Source: Alphaproteobacteria bacterium
GTDB lineage: Bacteria; Pseudomonadota; Alphaproteobacteria; Micavibrionales; Micavibrionaceae
Direction: 5' to 3'
DNA: 42,428 nucleotides
NCBI GenBank assembly: GCA_018063145.1
Contig: JAGOQV010000003.1
Coordinates: forward strand, 1-42,428
The position numbers were made by a program, and so were the translations under genes. A model generated the notes under the pieces. It did no database searches and was not told the origin of the DNA. It saw only the letters and a list, made by a program, of their open reading frames with translations. How positions within the stretch are numbered: position 1 is the stretch's first letter; the number at the start of each line of letters is the position of its first letter. Below are positions 1 through 6,629 of the stretch, in pieces.

Positions 1-200
1 AAATAGGGAATAACGGCTGGAACTGTTGTTTGCTGAAGCATAATTTCGGAAAGCCAAACGTGATAAGGGTCGGAATATTGACCTTTTCCCGCCCGCCACG
101 GCAAAACCCTACGGTTCACGTCATACCACTGCAACAGCTCTTCGCGGAACTTTGAGGAATTAAAAGGGAAACTTGTTCGCAAAACGTGACTTTTGGGCAT
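1..200 (-). CDS. mutY: Adenine DNA glycosylase MutY, N-terminal part (cut by window edge)
   Basis: Base-excision repair enzyme that removes adenine mispaired with 8-oxoguanine. Reading the minus strand from an ATG at 200-198 gives 66 open codons to the window edge. Residues 22-36 (LLQWYDVNRRVLPWR) and 44-58 (DPYHVWLSEIMLQQT) match the conserved MutY N-terminus. Glu52 sits where the family's catalytic Glu lies (VWLSE-MLQQT). The HhH, Fe-S and NUDIX-like regions lie outside the window. It is divergent from dciA, a common alphaproteobacterial arrangement, with only about 20 bp between the two chosen starts. No strong ribosome binding site is visible, so a slightly downstream start is possible. 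Confidence 0.9.
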   Translation of the reverse strand, partial: MPKSHVLRTSFPFNSSKFREELLQWYDVNRRVLPWRAGKGQYSDPYHVWLSEIMLQQTTVPAVIPY

Positions 201-220
201 ATTCCGATTACAACTCTTCC

Positions 221-724
221 ATGTCTGATTTGAAACCTCTCTCTGCCTCAGTTGCCCAGATTACGTCTGCAACCTTCAGCCGTAAATTTGTTTCGCTCGG
301 GCGAATCCTTTCCCAGTGGGATGATATTGTGGGTTCAGAGATGGCCGTCAAGGCCCAACCTCTCAAACTGCACTACCGGAAGCCAAAGGATAGCAAAGAA
401 AAACCCGAGGCTTCACTAGAAATTGCTGTCTCTAGTGCAGATGCGACCTTGCTTTACTACCAGACAAACCTCATTCTTGAGCGAATTAACCAAGTTTTCG
501 GGGAAAGATGGGTTACGTCCTTACGCTTTGTCCATGTTCCGGCCAACGCCCCCTCTAATAATATGGAATATAATATTCCGTCCCGTCCTCTTTCCCCTGC
601 GGAAAAACACGCTCTTGAAACCAGTCTTTCTTTTGTTGAAGACCCTGAAATTCGGAAACAACTTGAAAAACTAGGCCAAGGCGTATTAAGGAAGATACGC
701 GCACCCTCTGTCCCAGAAAAATAG
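221..724 (+). CDS. dciA: DciA / DUF721 family protein (replicative helicase loader candidate)
   Basis: A 167-residue DUF721 protein. The family includes DciA, the ancestral bacterial factor that recruits DnaB helicase. The N-terminal half carries the typical pattern: a helix ending FSRKFVSLGRILSQWDDIVG, then a strand-rich part (LEIAVSSADATLLYYQTNLILERINQVFG) that resembles the KH-like DciA fold. The C-terminal 60 residues look disordered and helical. An upstream TTG at 173 extends the frame, but it would overlap the divergent mutY coding start. ATG 221 begins directly with the conserved helix and is preferred, although its ribosome site is weak. The stop is 8 bp before the next gene, suggesting co-transcription. 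Confidence 0.8.
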   Translation: MSDLKPLSASVAQITSATFSRKFVSLGRILSQWDDIVGSEMAVKAQPLKLHYRKPKDSKEKPEASLEIAVSSADATLLYYQTNLILERINQVFGERWVTSLRFVHVPANAPSNNMEYNIPSRPLSPAEKHALETSLSFVEDPEIRKQLEKLGQGVLRKIRAPSVPEK

Positions 725-732
725 GTTTTTGA

Positions 733-1515
733 ATGTCCCTCCCCTCTGCCACGATCACCATCATGCTCCGCGCCGCCGAGAAGGCTGCCAAATCCCTGTT
801 GCGGGATTTTGGGGAGGTTGAGCATCTTCAAGTCTCGCGCAAAGGCCCGGGGGATTTTGTTTCCGCAGCAGATCGCCGCGCCGAAGAAATCATCTATACC
901 GAACTGAAAAAAGCGCGCCCCTCTTTCGGGTTCCTAATGGAAGAAGGCGGCGAAATCGCAGGCACAGACGGTGAGTTCCGTTTTATCATTGATCCGCTAG
1001 ATGGAACAATCAACTTTCTGCACGCGCTGCCCCACTGGAATATTTCAATTGGGCTTGAGCGGGGAAATGAAATCATTGCCGGATTGGTCATGGACCCCGT
1101 CAAAAACGAAGTTTTTCATGCAGAAAAAGGAACCGGAGCTTTTCTTGATAAACGGAGGCTGCGGGTTTCAACGCGCAAGGACTTGGAAACTGCTTTGGTC
1201 GCGGGCGAACGCGAAAAAGCTTTTGTAGAAAACCTAAGAGCTTGCAATGGTCGGCTTAGTGGCATGAGAGGATTGGGGGCTGCCGCTCTTGACCTTTGCT
1301 ATGTTGCTTCTGGTCGGTATGAAGCTTTTTGGGGAACGAAGCTCAAGCCTTGGGATGTTGCTGCAGGCAGTCTCATCGTCCGCGAAGCTGGTGGCTTGGT
1401 CGTCAGTCTCAAAGGCGATCCCAATCCGGTCTATGCCGACAAGATTTTATCAAGCAATGCCGCACTACACCAAACCTTTAAGGACTTATTGACTGCAAAC
1501 GTAACTGGGGAGTGA
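733..1515 (+). CDS. Inositol monophosphatase family protein (SuhB/CysQ-like phosphatase)
   Basis: A Mg-dependent, Li-sensitive type phosphatase of 260 residues, the usual family length. Metal-binding motifs are clear: the EE pair at 70-71, DPLDGTINF at 87-95, and WDVAAGSLIVREAGG in the C-terminal part. Likely substrates are inositol-1-phosphate or a related sugar or nucleotide phosphate; sequence alone does not separate the SuhB, CysQ and HisN activities. The GXXDXVS-like segment KGPGDFVSAAD (residues 37-47) is the usual N-terminal motif. The gene starts 8 bp after dciA and its TGA comes just before the ATG of the OmpA-like gene, so the three are probably one transcript. Confidence 0.88.
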   Translation: MSLPSATITIMLRAAEKAAKSLLRDFGEVEHLQVSRKGPGDFVSAADRRAEEIIYTELKKARPSFGFLMEEGGEIAGTDGEFRFIIDPLDGTINFLHALPHWNISIGLERGNEIIAGLVMDPVKNEVFHAEKGTGAFLDKRRLRVSTRKDLETALVAGEREKAFVENLRACNGRLSGMRGLGAAALDLCYVASGRYEAFWGTKLKPWDVAAGSLIVREAGGLVVSLKGDPNPVYADKILSSNAALHQTFKDLLTANVTGE

Positions 1516-1520
1516 TTTGT

Positions 1521-2759
1521 ATGCACCGTCTTTCTTCTTTTGTTTTGCTCGCTGTGGTGTGTCTGGCTGATTTGTCTTCTGCCCCCGCATTGGCGGCTCA
1601 AGACCAAGACAAGGCTAAAGACGAATACAACAAGCCCGACGTACAGATTGACCGGTCCGTTCTGAAAGACCTTCAAGGATACGAGCCTCCCCCAATGTTC
1701 GGGGCTTCTCCATCGCGCAAGCTTCCCACACAGGAAGACTCTTTATCTCGTCCGCCAGTAACCCCTCTGGAAGTTCCAGTTCTCACCCAGCCCAAAGCCG
1801 AAGATTTGCTCAGCCATCCGGTTGAAAACACGGGTGTCTTGACCGTTCCTCAGGAATTACTGCCCGCCGCTGAACCATCAAAAAAAGCTGAACTTCCCGT
1901 TCCAACCGGAAAAAAATCAATCTCTAGTAAGAAAAAAGAACAACCAGCAAAACCTGCAGCCAAAACAGCTTCTGCGCCAAAACAGGACAGTAAAAAATCA
2001 GACGCACCCAAAGCAAAAGACCAAGACAAAGATAAAAAAGCTCCTGAGAAAAAAGTCGTAGAAAAAACTAAAAAAGAAGAAAAGATAGAAAAGGCTGAAA
2101 AAATAGTCACTATTCCAGCTAAAAAAGTGGTGACGGAAACCATCAAAGCCACTCCCTTAAAGCCAGCCTCTCCAGAAGCTGCCTATAAACCGAAAGCGGG
2201 CAAAACCATGCCGGCAGTTCCTGCGGTTGATGTCGAAAGCAGCAAGCTAGACCCTTTCAATCTCCCGACAACTCCCGCAGCAGAGGAGTCCGATAATTCC
2301 GAGATTGCGCCTGAATTGGTCACACCAACCCCAAGCGAACGATTGATGGACCAAGCCTTGAGCAGACAAATGGTTTCTGAAGATGACCCCGCCATCAAAA
2401 AGGCGGCTTCTGGAATTGCTGAAAAAATCGCTCCCACAGAAAGCAATTTGATTAGTTTGGAATTCAAACCCAAACTCTCGGAATTGCAAGCCGATCAAAA
2501 AAGCCTTCTTGATTCCGACATTGTAGCTAGATTAAAAAAATCAGACTCCTCTCGCCTTCAAATTCAAGCCTTTGCCAGTGCCGACAAACAAGAACAAAGC
2601 ACAGCGCGCAGACTATCTCTCTCGCGAGGATTATCGGTGCGCAGCTACTTGCTGGAAAAAGGAATTCCCGCCAGCCGGATTGATGTCCGCGCCCTTGGCG
2701 ACAACACGCTTGAACCACCAATTGACCGTGTTGATTTGATTTTTCTCAAAGCAAAATAG
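1521..2759 (+). CDS. Exported Lys/Pro/Ala-rich protein with C-terminal OmpA-like domain
   Basis: A 412-residue protein with a Sec signal peptide (hydrophobic residues 5-20, cleavage probably after ALA near residue 25). A long low-complexity middle is rich in Lys, Ala, Pro and Glu and is densest at about residues 110-200. The C-terminal 110 residues match the OmpA/MotB peptidoglycan-binding fold: QIQAFAS, then ARRLSLSRGLSVRSYLLEKG, then RIDVRALGD. It probably tethers to peptidoglycan in the periplasm. The basic linker could contact anionic polymers, which is inference. A GTG at 1512 would add MIC, but ATG 1521 gives a proper signal peptide start. The stop codon abuts a palindromic repeat element beginning at 2760. 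Confidence 0.75.
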   Translation: MHRLSSFVLLAVVCLADLSSAPALAAQDQDKAKDEYNKPDVQIDRSVLKDLQGYEPPPMFGASPSRKLPTQEDSLSRPPVTPLEVPVLTQPKAEDLLSHPVENTGVLTVPQELLPAAEPSKKAELPVPTGKKSISSKKKEQPAKPAAKTASAPKQDSKKSDAPKAKDQDKDKKAPEKKVVEKTKKEEKIEKAEKIVTIPAKKVVTETIKATPLKPASPEAAYKPKAGKTMPAVPAVDVESSKLDPFNLPTTPAAEESDNSEIAPELVTPTPSERLMDQALSRQMVSEDDPAIKKAASGIAEKIAPTESNLISLEFKPKLSELQADQKSLLDSDIVARLKKSDSSRLQIQAFASADKQEQSTARRLSLSRGLSVRSYLLEKGIPASRIDVRALGDNTLEPPIDRVDLIFLKAK

Positions 2760-2920
2760 ACCTGTTGCAAAAGCCCAAAACAAAATCCTTCCCCGAATCC
2801 GTGAAGCGGATTTTAGGGGAATCCAGAAAAGAAAGATGGATGGCCTTAGAATGCCAAGAGGCATTCAGGCCATGACGAAGCCGAAAATCGTCACCCCTGC
2901 TTTATAGGCGGGGGGATGAC
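2760..2920 (+). repeat. Palindromic repeat element, copy 1 (degenerate)
   Basis: Non-coding DNA starting one base after the OmpA-like stop codon with ACCTGTTGCAAAAG, the same end as the element at 3641-3788. It folds into three hairpins. The first pairs TTCCCC/AATCCG (2789-2801) with CGGATT/GGGGAA (2807-2821). The second pairs TGGCCT and GAATGCC (2841-2855) with GGCATTC and AGGCCA (2860-2872). The third pairs GTCA-CCCC (2890-2897) with GGGG-TGAC (about 2912-2920). It shares GGGAATCCAGAAA and GGATNGCC-TAGAAT with the minus strand of the second element. The right terminal repeat is not recognisable. The ATTCCC...GGGAAT style resembles the Neisseria dRS3 class of intergenic repeats. Confidence 0.65.
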
Positions 2921-2953
2921 AGGTACGATTGTACAAACGATTTTGGGATCAGC

Positions 2954-3238
2954 TTAAGCAGGTGAGGATTTGGGTTCTACCACTGCGAGAATCTTTCCGC
3001 CTATTCCTGTAATCACAAACGGATCGGTGATACTCTTCAGAAGAGGAGATGCTTGGCGTACAAAATCTCCTTGAGGATGCCTCACAGGAATTACCTTATC
3101 ATCTTCGGTTGCTTTGCGAAAAATAGCAATCAAGGCTGTTCTATTCTTCACCTCAACCCTATCGCCGCGTGCGACAGAAGTAAGAATAAAATCTAAATTA
3201 TCGTGCACCTGCCCGACCGGAAACTCTTTCGTACCCAC
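2954..3238 (-). CDS. Phd/YefM-like small protein (putative antitoxin fold), second of tandem pair
   Basis: A 94-residue hypothetical protein starting with GTG at 3238. Residues 8-40 (VGQVHDNLDFILTSVARGD, then RVEVKNRTALIAIFRK) follow the Phd antitoxin pattern: a helix that packs against a turn, then two strands ending in a hydrophobic 'A-I-F' segment. The C-terminal half is not recognised. It begins 5 bp after the stop of the next upstream gene, so the two are probably translated from one mRNA. No toxin ORF (RelE, Doc, PIN) is visible on either side. It could be an orphan antitoxin or a stand-alone DNA-binding protein. Confidence 0.55.
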   Translation of the reverse strand: MGTKEFPVGQVHDNLDFILTSVARGDRVEVKNRTALIAIFRKATEDDKVIPVRHPQGDFVRQASPLLKSITDPFVITGIGGKILAVVEPKSSPA

Positions 3239-3243
3239 CTGAC

Positions 3244-3522
3244 TTACCTCACCGGTTCAATCAGGATAGACTTGTCCCGAAGCCCCGTTGAAACCAAAAC
3301 AGGTTCAGATTCTTCAGCCACCCACGCCACAACACCATCGGCTGCTTGATAAAAATCTGATTCAACAAGCGGGGTTATCCCAGTGTGCTCGGTTAATTTG
3401 GCTTGGGAAAGACGGGCAATGACTTGGCCGTCCCGTGTCACGTCAACCACAGTCCCCTCCGCTGCCGTCTGAAAGGCATTGAAGGCATTTTGTTGTAATT
3501 CTTCAAGAGTCATTGTTTTCAT
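3244..3522 (-). CDS. Phd/YefM-like small protein (putative antitoxin fold), first of tandem pair
   Basis: A 92-residue hypothetical protein. ATG 3522 is chosen because a strong Shine-Dalgarno (GGAGGGG) lies about 7-10 bases before it; the frame extends further upstream without one. Residues 4-38 (LEELQQNAFNAFQTAAEGTVVDV, then GQVIARLSQAK) look like the Phd/YefM N-terminal DNA-binding fold ending in the typical 'G-V-A-R-L' strand. The C-terminal half, where antitoxins wrap the toxin, is unlike anything I recognise and resembles that of its neighbour only loosely. A good sigma70-type promoter lies about 50 bp upstream. Function is inferred from fold pattern only. Confidence 0.6.
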   Translation of the reverse strand: MKTMTLEELQQNAFNAFQTAAEGTVVDVTRDGQVIARLSQAKLTEHTGITPLVESDFYQAADGVVAWVAEESEPVLVSTGLRDKSILIEPVR

Positions 3523-3572
3523 AGTTACGCCCCTCCAATGGAACACAGATAGGTTCAGTAGTCATAATTTTT

Positions 3573-3601
3573 TGTATAGGTCATAAAAAAACGAGCGTCA
3601 A
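3573..3601 (-). promoter_or_regulatory. Sigma70-type promoter of the Phd-like pair with flanking TTATGAC repeats
   Basis: On the minus strand, TTGACG (3601-3596) and TATACA (3578-3573) are separated by exactly 17 bp. Two direct copies of TTATGAC lie at 3586-3580 (inside the spacer) and 3567-3561 (just past the -10 box), spaced so as to bracket the -10 hexamer. This is where an autorepressing Phd-type protein would be expected to bind. The box at 3589-3609 also forms an imperfect hairpin (AAACGGGC/GCTCGTTT) that could act as a terminator for the upstream DUF1543 gene. Confidence 0.6.
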
Positions 3602-3640
3602 GCCCGTTTTTGTAGATATAGCTAACCCAGAAATTATTAG

Positions 3641-3788
3641 ACCTGTTGCAAAAGTCCGTCATCGCCCGAATTTGGCGTAAGACAAATTCTAGGGCGATCC
3701 ATACCATACTAATATTTCTGGATTCCCTTAGAATTTTTCTATCAAAAAATTCAGGGAATGACGGAGGCCTAGGACTTTTGCAACAGGT
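3641..3788. repeat. Palindromic element with 17-bp perfect terminal inverted repeats, copy 2 (MITE-like)
   Basis: A 148-bp non-coding element bounded by ACCTGTTGCAAAAGTCC (3641-3657) and its exact reverse complement (3772-3788). Inside, on the minus strand, there is a hairpin CATTCCCTGAATTTTTT...AAAAATTCTAAGGGAATCCAG. A second weaker one, GGATCGCCCTAGAAT...AATTCGGGCGATG, follows it. The internal sequences match copy 1 at 2760. There is no ORF inside. No clear target-site duplication is visible in the flanks (TTATTAG on the left, TTATTTA on the right). The end sequence resembles termini of IS5-group elements, so it may be mobilised in trans by such a transposase; that is inference. Confidence 0.75.
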
Positions 3789-3798
3789 TTATTTATAA

Positions 3799-3999
3799 AT
3801 AGCCCAAAGCAAAGGAAGCGATGCGGACCGCAGTGTAACCGTCTTTGACAACGCGTCGTTTCACAAAAAGAACCTCATCGAAAATGACTTCGGCGCGACC
3901 AAGAAAAAACGCGAGTTTGCCCCCAAGACACCCCCATTCTCAACCTCCTCAAAACGTCCGATTGTTATTGGGAATTACTATAGGCATCGCGACCAATAG
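3799..3999 (+). pseudogene. Decayed transposase fragment (IS630/DDE-like)
   Basis: An open stretch of 66 codons without a credible start translates to a segment containing VFDNASFHKKNLIE (from 3841). This matches the second catalytic Asp block of IS630-type DDE transposases. About 27 residues on, the +1 frame reads LPPRHPHSQPPQN, which resembles the family's LPPYSPDLNPIE block, so the gene is truncated and frameshifted. Nothing recognisable precedes or follows it. Its 3' end overlaps the 3' end of the convergent DUF1543 gene. It lies 10 bp beyond the inverted-repeat element, but no other IS part is seen. Confidence 0.5.
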
Positions 4000-4492
4000 G
4001 TAGATACTCGCACGTGAAGGTGAAAGGTTTGGCGACATTTGTTTTGGACAAATGAATGTAAAATTTCTTCTCTCGAGCCATATCATTCAGGCAAATCGCG
4101 GTTTCGACTTCTAATTGATTATCTTTGTGTGGCGATTCCCATCCTGATATCATTTTCAGAGCTTTAATTTTAGCTTTGCTTTCGTCTTCAGCTACAACGA
4201 AGACATTTTCGTGCAGTTCAGTAAATTGCGCAGGATCGCAGCCACCTAGGTTTATAAAGTATAGTTTCTCGGCACCTTCATAAGGGTATTCTTTCAATTC
4301 GATATCAAACCCATCGGCATAATGAAGCTCAGCCCAACAATCAACATGCAAACTCGCCTCTGTACCCCACCATTGCTTTTTGATGTCTTCATAACAATCC
4401 TGTAAGACATTACCTACACCGAAGCGCATATCATGTACCTCAATATACGAATTGTGCGTTTTTCCACCAACATAAATAACAAATAATTTCAT
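3965..4492 (-). CDS. DUF1543 domain-containing protein
   Basis: A 175-residue soluble protein starting MKLFVIYVGGKTHNSYIEVHD. It carries the hallmarks of the DUF1543 family: the N-terminal KLF-VYVGG and H/VHD motif, a WWGTEASLHVDCWAEL segment (about residues 41-56), YFINLGGCDPAQFTELHENVFVVAEDE (about 78-104), and a degenerate repeat of the fold in the C-terminal half. The molecular function of the family is unknown. The gene lies 51 bp beyond the 3' end of tRNA-Pro, on the same strand. It sits at the inner edge of a small accessory patch containing repeats and a transposase scar, so it may have been acquired. Confidence 0.82.
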   Translation of the reverse strand: MKLFVIYVGGKTHNSYIEVHDMRFGVGNVLQDCYEDIKKQWWGTEASLHVDCWAELHYADGFDIELKEYPYEGAEKLYFINLGGCDPAQFTELHENVFVVAEDESKAKIKALKMISGWESPHKDNQLEVETAICLNDMAREKKFYIHLSKTNVAKPFTFTCEYLPIGRDAYSNSQ

Positions 4493-4543
4493 GTTTAATT
4501 TTTATCCCCGAGAAATAAGGAATTATGGGGTTATTTAGAAAAC

Positions 4544-4620
4544 TGGTCGGAGTGACAAGATTTGAACTTGCGACCCCTTGCACCCCATGCAAGTGCGCTA
4601 CCGGGCTGCGCCACACTCCG
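4544..4620 (-). tRNA. tRNA-Pro (anticodon GGG)
   Basis: A 77-nt cloverleaf on the minus strand. The acceptor stem CGGAGTG (4620-4614) pairs with CACTCCG (4554-4548), followed by discriminator A and an encoded CCA (4546-4544). The D arm contains GCAGCCCGGTAGCGC. The anticodon arm is CTTGC-ATGGGGT-GCAAG, giving anticodon GGG (reads CCC/CCU proline codons). The T arm contains GTTCAAATC. It lies 48 bp after the merR-type gene on the same strand, a placement known in many Alphaproteobacteria, and is probably processed from that transcript. Confidence 0.97.
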
Positions 4621-4668
4621 ACGTGAGAAGGGTTGTAACCCAAACCGTGCTGTTGGTCTAGCAAAAAA

Positions 4669-5169
4669 TCAGGCTGCGAGAGCTTCATTTCCTGAGAGTC
4701 TGCGCAGCTCCTCCCGCATTTCTTCCAGTTCAGCAAGGACCGAGCGCAGCAACACGGCTTGATCTTCACTCAAAGTCGAAGCCGGAGCCAATACAGGAGG
4801 CTCTTCCTGATGAACAGTCGGCGGAAGATCCGGTCCTTGCACCTGCGGCATATTTTCGCCATAGGCGTGAGTAGTGGGAGAGGCCCCTGCCTTCTTCTGC
4901 TCTTGCAAGACTTGCGTTTTTGAAACGCCCTTCAGAAGTTTCTGAACGCCTTTAATGGTATAGCCTTCGGAATAGAGCAGCGTATGAATTTTTTTGAGGA
5001 GAGCAACATCCTCAGGGCGGTAATAGCGGCGGCCACCACCACGTTTGAGCGGTTTGACTTGAATAAATTTTGTTTCCCAAAAACGGAGAACGTGTTGTTG
5101 AACACCCAACTCGTCAGCCACTTCGCTGATGGTTCGGAATGCAGAATCTGATTTAGCGGTATTGTCCAT
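4669..5169 (-). CDS. MerR-family transcriptional regulator
   Basis: A 166-residue regulator with an N-terminal winged-helix MerR domain: [25 protein letters not shown] (about residues 11-35), then [37 protein letters not shown]. The domain is followed by a Pro-rich linker and a C-terminal helix ([19 protein letters not shown]) suited to dimerisation. There is no Cys metal-binding loop, so it is not a metal sensor of the MerR/CueR type. The frame can start earlier (ATG 5187, inside ihfA), but ATG 5169, two bases after the ihfA stop, leaves less overlap. In Alphaproteobacteria this gene is commonly found after ihfA and before tRNA-Pro. Its target is unknown. Confidence 0.87.
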   Translation of the reverse strand: MDNTAKSDSAFRTISEVADELGVQQHVLRFWETKFIQVKPLKRGGGRRYYRPEDVALLKKIHTLLYSEGYTIKGVQKLLKGVSKTQVLQEQKKAGASPTTHAYGENMPQVQGPDLPPTVHQEEPPVLAPASTLSEDQAVLLRSVLAELEEMREELRRLSGNEALAA

Positions 5170-5170
5170 T

Positions 5171-5497
5171 TTATAGCTCGTCTTCATCGTTCAAATTGGT
5201 CGGGGTGAGTCCGTTCATGCGATCTTTGAGCACATGGGATGCCCTAAAGACGAGAACTTTGCGAGGGGTAATTGGAACTTCTACACCGGTTTTTGGATTG
5301 CGCCCGATCCGCTCGGCTTTCTTGCGAATACTGAAGCTTCCGAACGATGAAATTTTGACAGTCTCGCCCTTAACCAAGGCTTGTGCAATTTCATCAAGAA
5401 CCTCTTCAACCAATGAAGCCGATTCGTTGCGCGAAAGACCAACTTGCTTATAAATTGATTCAGCCAAGTCTGCCCGAGTTATAGTCCGACTGCTCAT
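5171..5497 (-). CDS. ihfA: Integration host factor alpha subunit
   Basis: A 108-residue DNA-bending protein of the HU/IHF family that forms a heterodimer with IHF-beta. The sequence runs [25 protein letters not shown], then [25 protein letters not shown] (DNA-binding arm) and [18 protein letters not shown]. The alpha type is indicated by the pattern [12 protein letters not shown] and by position before the merR-type gene. ATG 5497 is chosen over an upstream in-frame start at 5521 because translation there begins directly at the conserved [12 protein letters not shown] promoter lies 46-74 bp upstream. Confidence 0.93.
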   Translation of the reverse strand: MSSRTITRADLAESIYKQVGLSRNESASLVEEVLDEIAQALVKGETVKISSFGSFSIRKKAERIGRNPKTGVEVPITPRKVLVFRASHVLKDRMNGLTPTNLNDEDEL

Positions 5498-5542
5498 CTT
5501 GCCACCATCTTCTTGTGCCACGGTCTTTTTATGAATGGGACA

Positions 5543-5571
5543 AACCTAGCGAGTCTTTTGCCTCTCGTCAA
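5543..5571 (-). promoter_or_regulatory. Putative sigma70 promoter of ihfA-merR-tRNA-Pro
   Basis: On the minus strand, TTGACG (5571-5566) and TAGGTT (5548-5543) are 17 bp apart in the 160-bp gap between fabH and ihfA. The spacing and the -35 box match those before the Phd-like pair. This suggests that ihfA is expressed independently of plsX-fabH. No terminator with a clear T-run was seen after fabH. Confidence 0.5.
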
Positions 5572-5657
5572 TCTTTTGCAAAAGGGTTTGCCCAGAAAAA
5601 AACCAAAGGGTTCAAGGGGCTAGCGTAAAATGTTCAGAAAATAAGGGGCTAAACACC

Positions 5658-6629
5658 CTAAAAACGGACAAGCGCAGCGGCCCAAGTCAAACCGCCCCCC
5701 AATGCCTCCAGCAAAAGGAGCTGCCCGGGCTGGATACGCCCATCCCGAACAGCGGTATCAAGGGCCAAGGGGATAGAAGCCGCCGAGGTATTACCGTGGG
5801 TATCCACGGTCAAAACGACCTTATCTAGGCCCATCCCCAATTTTTCGGCAGTTCCCGTAATAATTCTTAGATTGGCTTGGTGCGGAACCAACCAATCTAT
5901 CTGGCTTGCGGAAATCTGGTTTTTGTCCAGAACTTCTTGGACAATATCGGCCATGTAGGTCACGGCGTTTTTGAAAACTTCTTTGCCGAGCATAATCACA
6001 TGACCAGAATGCCCAGTCGTTGAAACCCCGCCATCGGTGTAAAGCAATTCGCTCAACTGTCCGTTGGCATATAAATGCGTGGATAGAACTCCGCGATCCG
6101 CGAGAGTTCCCTTTCCTTCCGCCGCTTCTAAAATGACCGCCCCCGCCCCATCTCCGAATAAAACGCAGGTGGTTCGATCTTCCCAGTTGATGATGGAGGA
6201 CATTTTCTCGGCACCAATGACCAGAACACGCTTGACTTGGCCCAATTGGATAAAATTATCAGCAAGGGTCAAAGCATAGACGAATCCGGAGCAAACCGCC
6301 TGAACGTCAAAAGCCAATCCCACACGCATTCCCAAAGCTGCCTGCACCATAACGGCCACAGCCGGAAAGGTGCGATCGGGTGTCGTGGTTGCGACAATCA
6401 CCCCGTCAAGATCTTCAGGAGAAAGGCCAGAAGATTCGAGTGCGCGTTTTGCTGCCTGTATTGCCAGATCAGACGTTGATTGATTTTCGGCGGCAACGTG
6501 ACGCTCCCGAATCCCTGTCCGCTGTACAATCCATTCGTCCGATGTGTCCACCAAACGCTCCATCTCGGCATTGGTGATAATCCGATCGGGCAGGTAAGAT
6601 CCTGTGGCACGAAGAACAGAACGAATCAT
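5658..6629 (-). CDS. fabH: Beta-ketoacyl-ACP synthase III
   Basis: Condenses acetyl-CoA with malonyl-ACP to start type II fatty acid synthesis. The protein has 323 residues, the usual length. The catalytic triad is visible: Cys113 in DVQAVCSGF, His250 in PHQANLRI and Asn280 in THGNTSAASI. The GDGAGAVILEA strand and the C-terminal GGGLTWAAALVRF are typical. The start is ATG 6629, which overlaps the plsX stop as TGATG, indicating translational coupling; an earlier GTG in the frame is less likely. It is the partner of plsX in the membrane-lipid supply pathway. Confidence 0.97.
   Translation of the reverse strand: MIRSVLRATGSYLPDRIITNAEMERLVDTSDEWIVQRTGIRERHVAAENQSTSDLAIQAAKRALESSGLSPEDLDGVIVATTTPDRTFPAVAVMVQAALGMRVGLAFDVQAVCSGFVYALTLADNFIQLGQVKRVLVIGAEKMSSIINWEDRTTCVLFGDGAGAVILEAAEGKGTLADRGVLSTHLYANGQLSELLYTDGGVSTTGHSGHVIMLGKEVFKNAVTYMADIVQEVLDKNQISASQIDWLVPHQANLRIITGTAEKLGMGLDKVVLTVDTHGNTSAASIPLALDTAVRDGRIQPGQLLLLEALGGGLTWAAALVRF

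Noticed and set aside
173..220. Upstream TTG start extending dciA
   Set aside because: It would overlap the divergent mutY coding start and adds residues without conservation; ATG 221 begins at the conserved helix.
4544..4620. Possible attachment-site duplication of the tRNA-Pro 3' end
   Set aside because: I searched the patch at 2760-4540 for the T-arm and acceptor sequence and found no second copy, so an integrase-type att site is not supported.
4440..4769. 109-codon minus-strand frame across tRNA-Pro
   Set aside because: It runs through the tRNA gene and parts of two neighbouring genes in other frames, so it is not a plausible coding sequence.
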